A stretch of DNA of 34,837 bases from Nitrosomonas marina. Lineage in GTDB: Bacteria; Pseudomonadota; Gammaproteobacteria; Burkholderiales; Nitrosomonadaceae. Where the stretch lies: assembly GCF_900111605.1 (NCBI RefSeq), contig NZ_FOIA01000034.1, positions 1 to 34,837 on the forward strand, read 5' to 3'. Numbering within the stretch: position 1 is the first letter of the stretch; each line of letters opens with the position of its first letter. The position numbers and the translations under genes were made by a program. A model generated the notes under the pieces. It did no database searches and had not been told where the DNA came from. It saw only the letters and a list, made by a program, of their open reading frames with translations. Below, in pieces: positions 1 through 8,094 of this stretch.

Positions 1-22
1 TAGCGTTTTCTCATCGTCATAA

Positions 23-53
23 TCCTCAACAGGTTATAGTTATCTGTTGAGGA
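23..53. terminator. Hairpin, possible transcription terminator
   Basis: A perfect 10-bp inverted repeat (arms 23-32 and 44-53, 11-nt loop) lies 20 bp beyond the end of the stress-protein remnant. No clear T-run follows on either strand, so it could be a weak or Rho-assisted terminator or simply a hairpin. Confidence 0.3.
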
Positions 54-72
54 ATAACTTTAACATCCTAAG

Positions 73-261
73 TTATTTTATTGAAGGAGTACTAGCTGCT
101 TTATTTTTTAATAACTTCAGCGCTCCTGCGAGACTTTCTACCATTTTGACGACTGTCAGACTTGATTGATTATTTTCCGCCAGCATCACGGCCCGCTCTA
201 GTGCAGGTCTGCAATCCTTTTCTGAGACGATTACGCACAGAATCCTCTCGATTCCTTTCAA
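73..261 (-). pseudogene. Truncated universal stress protein (UspA family) remnant
   Basis: The 62 residues encoded here begin like the N-terminus of a UspA-family protein: a first beta strand (IERILCVIV), then CRPALERAVMLAENNQSSLTVV, which matches the usual helix 1 and strand 2 of long stress proteins. After about residue 45 the similarity stops and a stop codon follows. UspA domains are normally about 140 residues, and many bacterial stress proteins carry two of them. The ATP-binding G-2x-G-9x-G(S/T) motif near the usual C-terminus is missing. I read this as a broken gene rather than a short functional protein. Universal stress proteins are often found beside cation ATPases such as the one that follows in the opposite direction, so the pair may once have been a functional unit. 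Confidence 0.55.
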
Positions 262-644
262 TTTAACAGCTCCACATTCCAGTCAATAAATAACGTCAAA
301 TAGCTGTATTGTGTATTACTTGAGAAATCTTCATCAAAACTTCTTAAAGTAAAAAGTAAAGTAGATTCATCGAAAAATATTACAGTAATAGTTGCCATAT
401 TCCATATCTTTTTGGACCACCTGTTTTCCCCGTTGTCTTACACTGCTTTTTCCAATACAACATAGGCCGCATTTCAACATTGCACTCTGATGGAATCAAT
501 TTCAAGAGTTGCGAGCCACCTTTAACTATCAATAAAAGAAATTGCCCTGAAGCCGCCGTGCATTAACAATAATCATAATGCACACATACGAGCAATTATA
601 TTGTCTGACGCAAATATTTTTTGAATTATAATTGAAATCCAGAT

Positions 645-653
645 TGATATAAT
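645..653 (+). promoter_or_regulatory. Extended -10 promoter for the cation ATPase gene
   Basis: TGATATAAT is a perfect extended -10 element (TGnTATAAT), about 40 bp before the chosen start codon of the ATPase gene. No good -35 hexamer sits at the normal distance, which is tolerated with extended -10 promoters. The rest of 262-694 contains no gene that I can support. Confidence 0.5.
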
Positions 654-694
654 GGCTTACAAGTTAAATCCGTATGTTCAGGGAGCACTATGAA

Positions 695-3412
695 ATGAGC
701 AAGAAAACCGGGGAAACAACTGAGCATGTCTGGCATACAATTGCCGTCTCCAACATTCTGGATATACTTCAAACCAGTCTTAATGGCTTGTCCGGTAAAA
801 ACATTGCGTCACGTATTGAAACATATGGACCAAATCGTCTACCAGAAACCAAAAAAAGAAGTGCATTGATTCGTTTTCTACTTCAATTTCATAATATCTT
901 AATTTATGTCCTGTTGTGTTCAGCCGCGATCACTGCTCTATTGAATCATCTTGTTGATACTACGGTTATTCTTTTAGTTGTATTTGCCAATGCCATCATA
1001 GGATTTGTTCAAGAAGGAAAAGCAGAAAAAGCAATGAACGCAATTCACAAAATGCTTGCCCTCAAAGCATCTGTTTTGCGCGACGGAGTCCGGCAGACAA
1101 TCGATGGTGAAATGCTGGTACCCGGAGATATTGTTCTACTTGAGGCTGGTGACAAAGTGCCTGCGGATTTGCGACTTATCCAGGCAAGCGGCTTGCAAAT
1201 TCAGGAATCAATCCTAACTGGCGAATCTGTGCCAATAGATAAAAAGACGAATCCTGTTACAGCAAATGTCCCAGTGGGTGACAGAAAATGCATGGCATAC
1301 AGTGGAACGCTTGTAACCAGTGGTATTGGACGGGGAATTGTTGTAGCAACCGGAACCGCGACAGAAATCGGACGAATTAGCGGCATGCTTTCCTCTGTTG
1401 AAACACTGACTACGCCTTTGCTTAAACAAATGAATGTTTTCGCACAGTGGTTAACAGCTTTGATTCTGCTTATCGCAGCACTGCTCCTAGTGTTCGGTCA
1501 TTTTGTCGGTCATTTCGAATTTTCCGATATGTTTATGGCAGTCGTCGGACTTTCTGTTGCCGCCATACCCGAAGGATTACCTGCTGTTCTTACCATTACA
1601 CTTGCGGTAGGTGTTCAGGCTATGGCACGCCGTAATGCCATTGTCAGGCGCTTACCGGCCATTGAAACACTGGGATCAGTATCGGTAATCTGCACCGACA
1701 AGACCGGCACATTAACCCGCAATGAAATGATGGTGGTTTCTGTAGTGACACAATCACATGTCTTCTCTCTGGAAGGATGCGGATACGAACCAAAAGGCGC
1801 GATCAGGATCAACGATGTTCATGTCAACGTGCGGGAACATATCATCCTTGAAGAACTTGGGCGAACTGCTGCACTGTGCAATGATGCATCATTACTTCTA
1901 CATAATGATGTATGGACTGTCGAAGGAGACCCAATGGAGGGCGCACTACTTACACTCTCCGGTAAAGTTGGTCTTGATGTCCGTAAAGAACAAGCGGTGT
2001 GGACGCGGACTGATGCAATTCCTTTTGACGCCAAGCACAGATTTATGGCCACTCTGAATCATGACCACGAAAAACATGCTTTCATTTTCGTGAAGGGCGC
2101 ACCTGAGCAGATTATTTCCATGTGCAGTCAGCAGCGAACAGTTTCAGATACAACCGAACCCCTTGATACAGAATACTGGCACGAAAAAGCCGATCAAATA
2201 GCTGCGATGGGGCAGCGCGTGCTGGCATTCGCTTTCAAACCAGTAAACCCCGAACACACAGTTCTTGAATATTCTGATGTCAACCAAGGACTAATATTTA
2301 TTGGTTTAATGGGTTTGATGGATCCGCCACGGCACGAAGCTATTACAGCTATTGCCGAATGTCACAAAGCAGGTATACGTGTCAAAATGATTACCGGAGA
2401 CCACAAGGGAACGGCCGCAGCGATCGGAAAGCAAATAGGCCTGCAAAATCCTGAGACGGTGCTCACGGGTGCTGATCTTGACAGAATGGATGACCTGGCA
2501 CTGGCTTCTGCAGTTTTGGAAACAGATATATTTGCACGAACAAGCCCGGAGCACAAATTACGTCTGGTAATGGGACTGCAATCACATGGCCTAGCTGTTG
2601 CCATGACTGGAGACGGCGTTAATGATGCGCCTGCGCTAAAGCGCGCTGATGCAGGCATTGCGATGGGATTGAAGGGCAGCGAGGCCGCAAAAGAAGCCGC
2701 AGAATTTGTTCTGGCAGACGATAATTTCGCTTCGATTGCTGCTGCTGTCCGTGAAGGAAGAACAGTTTACGATAACATCAAGAAGGTGATCAGCTGGACT
2801 TTGCCTACAAACGCTGGTGAAGCTTTGACTATTATTGTAGCTTTGCTATTTGGAATGATATTGCCGATCACGCCAATCCAGATTCTTTGGGTTAATCTGG
2901 TCACAGCGATTACGTTGGGCATGGTACTGGCATTTGAACCAACTGAAGCCGATACAATGCGACGTCCTCCCCGCCCAAGAAACACACCGCTACTTACTGG
3001 TGAGCTAGTATGGCATATAGTATTGGTTTCGGTTCTGTTTCTTTGCGGTGTTTTTGGTATGTATACTTACGCTATAGATCAAGGATATTCGCTTGACTTG
3101 GCACGAACCATTGCATTGAATACTCTTGTTGTCATGGAGATATTTCACCTGTTTTTTGTCAGAAATATCTATGGCACTTCGCTTACATGGAAAGCGGTAC
3201 AAGGCACAAAGGCGGTTTGGATTGCTGTCATATGTGTGTCAGTATCGCAATTGGCCATTACTTATCTACCATCCTTGCAGGCCATCTTCGCAACAGAATC
3301 TGTACCTTTTTGGGACGGAGTGCTGATCGTTGGGGTTGGTGTAATACTATTCGCAATCATTGAAATTGAGAAACAATTACGTTTACTGCTACGCCAAATA
3401 CGCACAGCCTGA
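695..3412 (+). CDS. P-type cation-transporting ATPase (P2A-like)
   Basis: An ATP-driven cation pump of the inner membrane, 905 residues. The actuator motif TGES (175-178), the phosphorylation motif DKTGTLT with the catalytic Asp at about 335, the nucleotide-binding KGAP (about 467) and the hinge TGDGVNDAP (about 638) are all present, so it should be enzymatically active. PEGLPAV in helix M4 and TNAGEAL in M5 are typical of the P2A (SERCA/PacL) group. The M6 motif reads NLVTAIT where calcium pumps have NLVTDG, so the Asp that ligands both Ca2+ ions in SERCA is Ala at about 738. Ca2+ is therefore not a safe substrate call, and Na+, K+, H+ or Mn2+ are open. I chose ATG 695 over the in-frame ATG 674 because AGGGAG precedes it at 9 nt. 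It is transcribed away from the stress-protein remnant. Confidence 0.9.
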   Translation: MSKKTGETTEHVWHTIAVSNILDILQTSLNGLSGKNIASRIETYGPNRLPETKKRSALIRFLLQFHNILIYVLLCSAAITALLNHLVDTTVILLVVFANAIIGFVQEGKAEKAMNAIHKMLALKASVLRDGVRQTIDGEMLVPGDIVLLEAGDKVPADLRLIQASGLQIQESILTGESVPIDKKTNPVTANVPVGDRKCMAYSGTLVTSGIGRGIVVATGTATEIGRISGMLSSVETLTTPLLKQMNVFAQWLTALILLIAALLLVFGHFVGHFEFSDMFMAVVGLSVAAIPEGLPAVLTITLAVGVQAMARRNAIVRRLPAIETLGSVSVICTDKTGTLTRNEMMVVSVVTQSHVFSLEGCGYEPKGAIRINDVHVNVREHIILEELGRTAALCNDASLLLHNDVWTVEGDPMEGALLTLSGKVGLDVRKEQAVWTRTDAIPFDAKHRFMATLNHDHEKHAFIFVKGAPEQIISMCSQQRTVSDTTEPLDTEYWHEKADQIAAMGQRVLAFAFKPVNPEHTVLEYSDVNQGLIFIGLMGLMDPPRHEAITAIAECHKAGIRVKMITGDHKGTAAAIGKQIGLQNPETVLTGADLDRMDDLALASAVLETDIFARTSPEHKLRLVMGLQSHGLAVAMTGDGVNDAPALKRADAGIAMGLKGSEAAKEAAEFVLADDNFASIAAAVREGRTVYDNIKKVISWTLPTNAGEALTIIVALLFGMILPITPIQILWVNLVTAITLGMVLAFEPTEADTMRRPPRPRNTPLLTGELVWHIVLVSVLFLCGVFGMYTYAIDQGYSLDLARTIALNTLVVMEIFHLFFVRNIYGTSLTWKAVQGTKAVWIAVICVSVSQLAITYLPSLQAIFATESVPFWDGVLIVGVGVILFAIIEIEKQLRLLLRQIRTA

Positions 3413-3434
3413 ATATATCTGGTTGGATCATTGA

Positions 3435-3650
3435 TTATTGGATCACTCGCAGCATTGTCAGCAAATATTGCGGTCCGCCGATTTGCAGCAAACCATCAAC
3501 TGGTGCTTTGTAACTAAAAGCACCGTATTCGGCCTTGCCCGGCGAACGGTAGATCGACAAGCAGGGCTTATTCCCCGCGGCTCGCTCGGGCGAACGACTG
3601 AAAGCCTCATAAAGACTCGAATCATGAATAACGCCGGGTTTTGAATTCAT
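3435..3650 (-). CDS. Small hypothetical protein
   Basis: A 71-residue open frame convergent with the ATPase gene (22 bp apart) and divergent from the DcmR-like gene. Its ATG at 3650 has AAGGA at 7 nt, which is why I prefer it to the upstream in-frame GTG at 3665 and to the overlapping plus-strand frame. The protein has no signal peptide or membrane segment and one Cys. The middle (KAEYGAFSYKAPVDGLLQIG) looks like ordinary folded sequence rather than low-complexity noise. I do not recognise a family. Gene geometry and the ribosome binding site are the only support, so it may not be a real gene. Confidence 0.4.
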   Translation of the reverse strand: MNSKPGVIHDSSLYEAFSRSPERAAGNKPCLSIYRSPGKAEYGAFSYKAPVDGLLQIGGPQYLLTMLRVIQ

Positions 3651-3755
3651 ATCAGTATCCTTCACGGGTTAGTTTGTATGACATACTTGCCACTTGTTTT
3701 AATATTCATTGCTATACACAATTGATCAATACTACTCATTATCTAATGTGATGGA

Positions 3756-3764
3756 TGCTATAAT
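3756..3764 (+). promoter_or_regulatory. Extended -10 promoter for the DcmR-like regulator gene
   Basis: TGCTATAAT (TGnTATAAT) lies 88 bp upstream of the start codon at 3852. There is no convincing -35 hexamer. It is in the divergent interval between the small hypothetical gene and the regulator. Confidence 0.45.
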
Positions 3765-3851
3765 AATTGTCAAGCAGTTTATGAAGTCTGCCGCGTTCAA
3801 CCTGATCTCAACCGGCTGGGGTACAATCCGATCATTCGGGAGAAAACATCA

Positions 3852-4628
3852 ATGCATACCAATGAAAATACTGCAGAATCGCTGTTAAACATCAAGCAGG
3901 CCGCCAAAATTCTGAATGCCAGTGTAGTTTCATTGAGACGCTGGACAGACGCCGGGAAATTGCCATGCTTACGCATCGGCGCCAGGCGCGAAAGAAGATT
4001 TCGTTTGAGCGATCTTAACGCATACCTTGAACAGAACAGGCTCCTTGAAAATCCCTGCCGGTCTGATCAAACGCCACGCCAGACTGCACATATCACGCTG
4101 GAAGGTATTTCAATCAACTACGGCACCCATTTATGCGCCTTCTATGACACCGATCCGGGAAGATTGAAACTGGCCGTACCCTTCCTGCTTGGCGGGTTTC
4201 AGGAAGACAGCCGCTGTTTTTTGATTGCTGCAGCTGATGTTCAGACAGTTATTCTAAACGAGCTTCGCGATGCCAGACCCGGCATAGATCAGGATATTCA
4301 GGAGGGACGACTTGTTGTATCTGAAGGCATGGCAAGCTGCTCGGAACAATACGCTTTTTTCGAACAGGCGTTTTTGCAGGCTAATAAACAGGGAATTCAG
4401 GGAATGCGCGTACTCGGAGACATGGCCTGGGCGTTGCAAAAAGGATTCGGAATGGAAGAACTTTACAATTTTGAAACCCGCTACAACCAGGGGCTTGGAC
4501 ACCGTTTTCCGGTTATCAGTCTCTGCCAGTACGATGCCAGATTATTTTCGGGCACCGCAATATTGAGTGCGCTCAAATGTCATAATGATACATTTCACTA
4601 TCCATTGAACCACTTTCTTGGTGTTTAA
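3852..4628 (+). CDS. DcmR-like regulator: HTH plus MEDS sensory domain
   Basis: A probable cytoplasmic transcription regulator of 258 residues. Residues about 11-62 form a MerR/excisionase-type winged helix (LLNIKQAAKILNASVVSLRRW, then a basic RRERRFR wing and a DLNAYLEQ helix). After a short linker, residues about 90-240 match the MEDS domain (methanogen/methylotroph DcmR sensory domain), with GTHLCAFYDTDPGRLKLAVPFL, FEQAF, GMRVLGDMAW and LCQYDARLF-type segments. DcmR is the repressor of dichloromethane dehalogenase in methylotrophs. The MEDS ligand is generally unknown, and no dehalogenase is present here, so the target is unclear. The start is supported by GGGAG at 9 nt. The downstream neighbour is convergent, so this gene is probably monocistronic. 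Confidence 0.75.
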   Translation: MHTNENTAESLLNIKQAAKILNASVVSLRRWTDAGKLPCLRIGARRERRFRLSDLNAYLEQNRLLENPCRSDQTPRQTAHITLEGISINYGTHLCAFYDTDPGRLKLAVPFLLGGFQEDSRCFLIAAADVQTVILNELRDARPGIDQDIQEGRLVVSEGMASCSEQYAFFEQAFLQANKQGIQGMRVLGDMAWALQKGFGMEELYNFETRYNQGLGHRFPVISLCQYDARLFSGTAILSALKCHNDTFHYPLNHFLGV

Positions 4629-4747
4629 CGCCTGGTAAGTTGCGCGCGGGATATAACACATCACATATACAGCAATTCAAATGCAATACCCAATTCCCGG
4701 ACACTGATACACCGATAGTTGCCAAATGAAATATTTGCCGGCAGTGA

Positions 4748-6622
4748 TCACCAGTGCAAGGCGCGCAAACGGGATATTTTCTTGCGCTGATGCGCCTGCA
4801 TACATTTCAGGACGGCATTCAGTGAACGCAAAGCATCCAGTATATAAGGACCTTTGTTCAGCATGACACATTCCGCACGTACACTCATTGCCGCATCGGT
4901 AAATTCCGGTCTTGAACCGATTCCATGCTTGGCTATGGACTCAAGTACCTGCGTGGCCCAGATCACCGGCACGTGTGCCGCTTCGCACAACCACAGAATT
5001 TCTTCCTGAATTTCAGCCATACGTACATGACCGAGTTCGATAGCCAGATCACCGCGCGCGATCATCACACCAACAGGATGACGAGACAAACTGGCAAACA
5101 GAATTTCCGGCAGATTTTTTACCGCGCGGGCGGTTTCAATTTTAGCGATAATCGGGAGTTGGGTTGCATTGCGACGCTGCAGTTCTGCAATCAATTCGCT
5201 GATACCATCAGCAGTTTCGATAAAAGACAGGCCAATAATATCCGCATGTGCGCATATGAAATCCAGATCAGACAGGTCTTTGGACGTCAGTGTCGGCAAA
5301 TTCAGGACTGTTTCAGGAAAATTGAGTCCCATGTCTGATTTCAGCTTTGCACCTTTGATACCGGCCCTGGTAACACGCAGCACAACATAATCAGCATCCT
5401 TTTCAGAAACATACGCGCTGATTTTTCCATCATCAATCCATACCCGATCGCCCTGCTGAAGGATATCGATGATATCCGGAGACGAACAACTGATATGCGC
5501 CGCCGCTTTCAACGCTTCATCAGATCGATCATTGAGCACGAAACCGTGTGGCGGCTGTTTATGAAGAAACAATAAATCCCCTGTAAACAAACGGGCCTTT
5601 TTTGCCACTGTATTCAGATTGACAAATCTGAACGTATGCTGGTCTGCATAGCTTGTATCGATCCGCCGCTGCCAGGTAACAAGCAAACCCGTTATAAGAT
5701 GAATCGTTTTATCGCACAGCCCGATAACACGGTTGTTTTCGGGTGCAAGAAGAATATTGATAAAGCACGACTTTCCCTGTGCATCCACCAGACTTAACCG
5801 GTCGCCGCTCTCAAGATTCGAATACACGGCTCTGGGCACCGGAAAAATAAATGCATTTTTTGAACTATCAGTAATCTCCGGCTGGTTCTGCTCGTCAGAA
5901 ACAATGTCGAACCTGATCGCATTCGGATAGTGATCGCCACCTTTTTTTTTGATTTTGATGAAGAGCGATTGCGGATCACTCATTATTGATCCAGTACGTA
6001 TCTTATGGCCGGCCAGGTCCATGAGAATGCGGCATGGCGCGTTTAGCTCGGCACTGGCTCGGCGTATATTGTCAACCATCCTGTGCCATGTCGATATATC
6101 ATCATGCGCACAATTGATGCGTGCGATATTCATGCCCTCGTTCACTAAATCGCGCACCAGTTTTTCGTTCGCTGCAGCTTCGGTTGGTAACGTCACCATG
6201 GTGCGCGTCATTTTGCGCCTGACGTTGCCCAGTATCGTGGCGGCATTTTTTGCCAGGATTTTGTCGCCTTCACCGAATTCAGGATACGAAAAACCGGCTT
6301 TTTCGTGAGTGGATTTGCCGAGGGAGCGACTAAGCATATCTCTGACATTCCTGAGATTGGCGTAAACGTGCGGCTCAGCCCGTCCAAGCGAAGATAATCC
6401 GGCCTGCGCCAGCTTCTCCTGAAGCGGGCGCAAATCAATCTCGCGCATCGCAAGATAGTGACCTAAATTTACAATACTTTTGGACAATGTCCGGGATTTA
6501 TCGGGACCGCCATACTGGTCCACGCGCGCAAGCCCCCTTATCCATACATGCTCGATCAAATCGTTGATCTCATCGTAAAGCAGTTCAAACCTGCTTTCAG
6601 TATCATGACAATTGCTATTCAT
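4748..6622 (-). CDS. Divergent pyruvate-kinase-like protein, long form
   Basis: A 624-residue cytoplasmic protein. The first 130 or so residues have no counterpart in standard pyruvate kinases. The catalytic barrel follows, with a B-domain-like region in the middle, an active-site Lys in AKIETARAV (K494), ARGDLAIELG near 520 and WATQVLESIAKHG. Compared with PykF-type enzymes several positions differ: NFSHG is NCAHD, DTKGPEIRTG is DLAGHKIRTG, and the GETAKG segment is replaced by NKGPY. The protein stops right after the barrel, so the C-terminal regulatory domain of classical enzymes (about 470 residues) is absent. It may be an unregulated kinase with altered K+ dependence, or may have another phosphoryl-transfer role. 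It is convergent with the DcmR-like gene. No clear ribosome binding site precedes ATG 6622. Confidence 0.75.
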   Translation of the reverse strand: MNSNCHDTESRFELLYDEINDLIEHVWIRGLARVDQYGGPDKSRTLSKSIVNLGHYLAMREIDLRPLQEKLAQAGLSSLGRAEPHVYANLRNVRDMLSRSLGKSTHEKAGFSYPEFGEGDKILAKNAATILGNVRRKMTRTMVTLPTEAAANEKLVRDLVNEGMNIARINCAHDDISTWHRMVDNIRRASAELNAPCRILMDLAGHKIRTGSIMSDPQSLFIKIKKKGGDHYPNAIRFDIVSDEQNQPEITDSSKNAFIFPVPRAVYSNLESGDRLSLVDAQGKSCFINILLAPENNRVIGLCDKTIHLITGLLVTWQRRIDTSYADQHTFRFVNLNTVAKKARLFTGDLLFLHKQPPHGFVLNDRSDEALKAAAHISCSSPDIIDILQQGDRVWIDDGKISAYVSEKDADYVVLRVTRAGIKGAKLKSDMGLNFPETVLNLPTLTSKDLSDLDFICAHADIIGLSFIETADGISELIAELQRRNATQLPIIAKIETARAVKNLPEILFASLSRHPVGVMIARGDLAIELGHVRMAEIQEEILWLCEAAHVPVIWATQVLESIAKHGIGSRPEFTDAAMSVRAECVMLNKGPYILDALRSLNAVLKCMQAHQRKKISRLRALHW

Positions 6623-6867
6623 AACATAGTTACAAAATAAAATTTATGCATGGAATGAATATTATGAAATTAATATGATAATTTAATGACACCCTGAAGC
6701 ACACAAGCACGCCATACCGAAACACAGAGATTATCTGACTGGCAAGGCATTTTCCGGCACGCATATCCTCGCAGCCACATGCGCCTCATTTCAATCTGCC
6801 GCAAATTACTGTGAAACATGCATCATCAAAACCGCACGACCGCCCGTTGCGTCGGCGAGTAAAACCA

Positions 6868-6885
6868 TTGTCATAATTCTGTAAC
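6868..6885 (+). promoter_or_regulatory. Pho box upstream of pstS
   Basis: TTGTCATAATTCTGTAAC fits the 18-bp PhoB-binding consensus, two CTGTCAT-type heptamers 11 bp apart, at 15 of 18 positions. It lies 100 bp before the pstS start, on the correct strand, in a 363-bp interval (6623-6985) that otherwise holds nothing I can name. This implies induction of the operon by phosphate starvation through PhoB, whose gene is not in the window. Confidence 0.7.
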
Positions 6886-6985
6886 ACGTGAAAGTCAAAA
6901 TATCAGTTATTTAAGCGCTGAACTGGCCCTGATGCAATATTTTCCTGACAGTTCATCGATATTTTGCTGTTTCCTGGAGAAAAAA

Positions 6986-8041
6986 ATGTCTAAAAGATTG
7001 CTCATCCTGACGGCAATGCTTTTTCTTGTTTCAAGCCAGACACATGCTCAGGCGGTACGCGACTATATCAGCATTGTCGGCTCCTCTACAGTCTACCCGT
7101 TTGCTACCGTGGTTGCTGAAACCTTTGGCAAAACAACGCAATTCAAAACACCGAAAATAGAATCCACCGGCTCCGGTGGTGGTTTTAAGCTTTTTTGTGA
7201 TGGGATCGGAGTTAAATACCCGGACATCACCGATTCATCGCGCGCCATCAAACAGTCAGAAATCGATATGTGTGCTACAAATGGCGTGACTGACATTATA
7301 GAAATAAAAATCGGTTATGACGGGATTGTCATCGCCAACTCAAAAGAAACTTCTCCATTTGGCCTGTCCCGTAAAGATTTGTTTCTGGCCCTGGCCAAAC
7401 AGATTCCTGATCCTGAAAACAGCGGCGAACTGACTCCCAATCCACATAAAACATGGAAAGAAATCAATGATCGCCTGCCAAATATTGCCATCGAAGTACT
7501 CGGGCCACCACCGACTTCCGGCACCCGCGATGCTTTTGTTGAACTGGCCATGGAAGCTGGTTGCAGCCGGTTTGACTGGATTGAAACGCTGAAAAAAACG
7601 GACAAAAAACAATATCAGTCCATATGCCATACCATTCGAGAGGACGGTGCCTACATAGAAGCAGGTGAAAACGACAATCTGATTGTACAAAAACTCGAGA
7701 CCAATCCCCATGCTTTGGGCATATTTGGTTTCAGCTTTCTGGAACAGAACACGGATAAAGTACAGGGACTGGCCATAGATGGCATTTTACCTGAATTTGA
7801 AGCAATCGCAGATAACAGCTATCCGGTTTCCCGCCCGCTGTTCCTATATGTCAAGAAATCACATGTTGGCATGATACCCGGTATTCAGGCATTCCTGAAT
7901 GAATTCACCAGCGAAAAAGCCTGGGGAGAAGATGGCTACCTGACTGATAAAGGATTGATACCCATGACGGCCGCCGAACGCGACCACTTTACAGAAAACG
8001 CCAGACAGCTCAGGGCAAACATTTTTATGGACAGCGAATAA
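6986..8041 (+). CDS. pstS: Phosphate ABC transporter, periplasmic binding protein PstS
   Basis: This is the periplasmic phosphate-binding component of the high-affinity PstSCAB importer (351 residues). A signal peptide (MSKRLLILTAMLFLVSS, then THAQA) precedes the mature sequence. IVGSSTVYPF, STGSGGGFKLFC and PPTSGTRDAF are the phosphate-coordinating loops of the PstS family. I placed the start at ATG 6986, where GGAG lies 6-7 nt upstream and the signal peptide begins cleanly. The in-frame ATG at 6932 would add 18 residues before the signal peptide. It is the first gene of pstSCAB-phoU and is preceded by a Pho box. Confidence 0.93.
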   Translation: MSKRLLILTAMLFLVSSQTHAQAVRDYISIVGSSTVYPFATVVAETFGKTTQFKTPKIESTGSGGGFKLFCDGIGVKYPDITDSSRAIKQSEIDMCATNGVTDIIEIKIGYDGIVIANSKETSPFGLSRKDLFLALAKQIPDPENSGELTPNPHKTWKEINDRLPNIAIEVLGPPPTSGTRDAFVELAMEAGCSRFDWIETLKKTDKKQYQSICHTIREDGAYIEAGENDNLIVQKLETNPHALGIFGFSFLEQNTDKVQGLAIDGILPEFEAIADNSYPVSRPLFLYVKKSHVGMIPGIQAFLNEFTSEKAWGEDGYLTDKGLIPMTAAERDHFTENARQLRANIFMDSE

Positions 8042-8094
8042 CCAAATCAAACTATATAAACGGTTAACCGGCCACTGACATCTATTTCCATAAA

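Noticed and set aside
3438..3644. 68-residue plus-strand frame between the ATPase and the DcmR-like gene
   Set aside because: It has no ribosome binding site, overlaps the better supported minus-strand frame and shows no domain.
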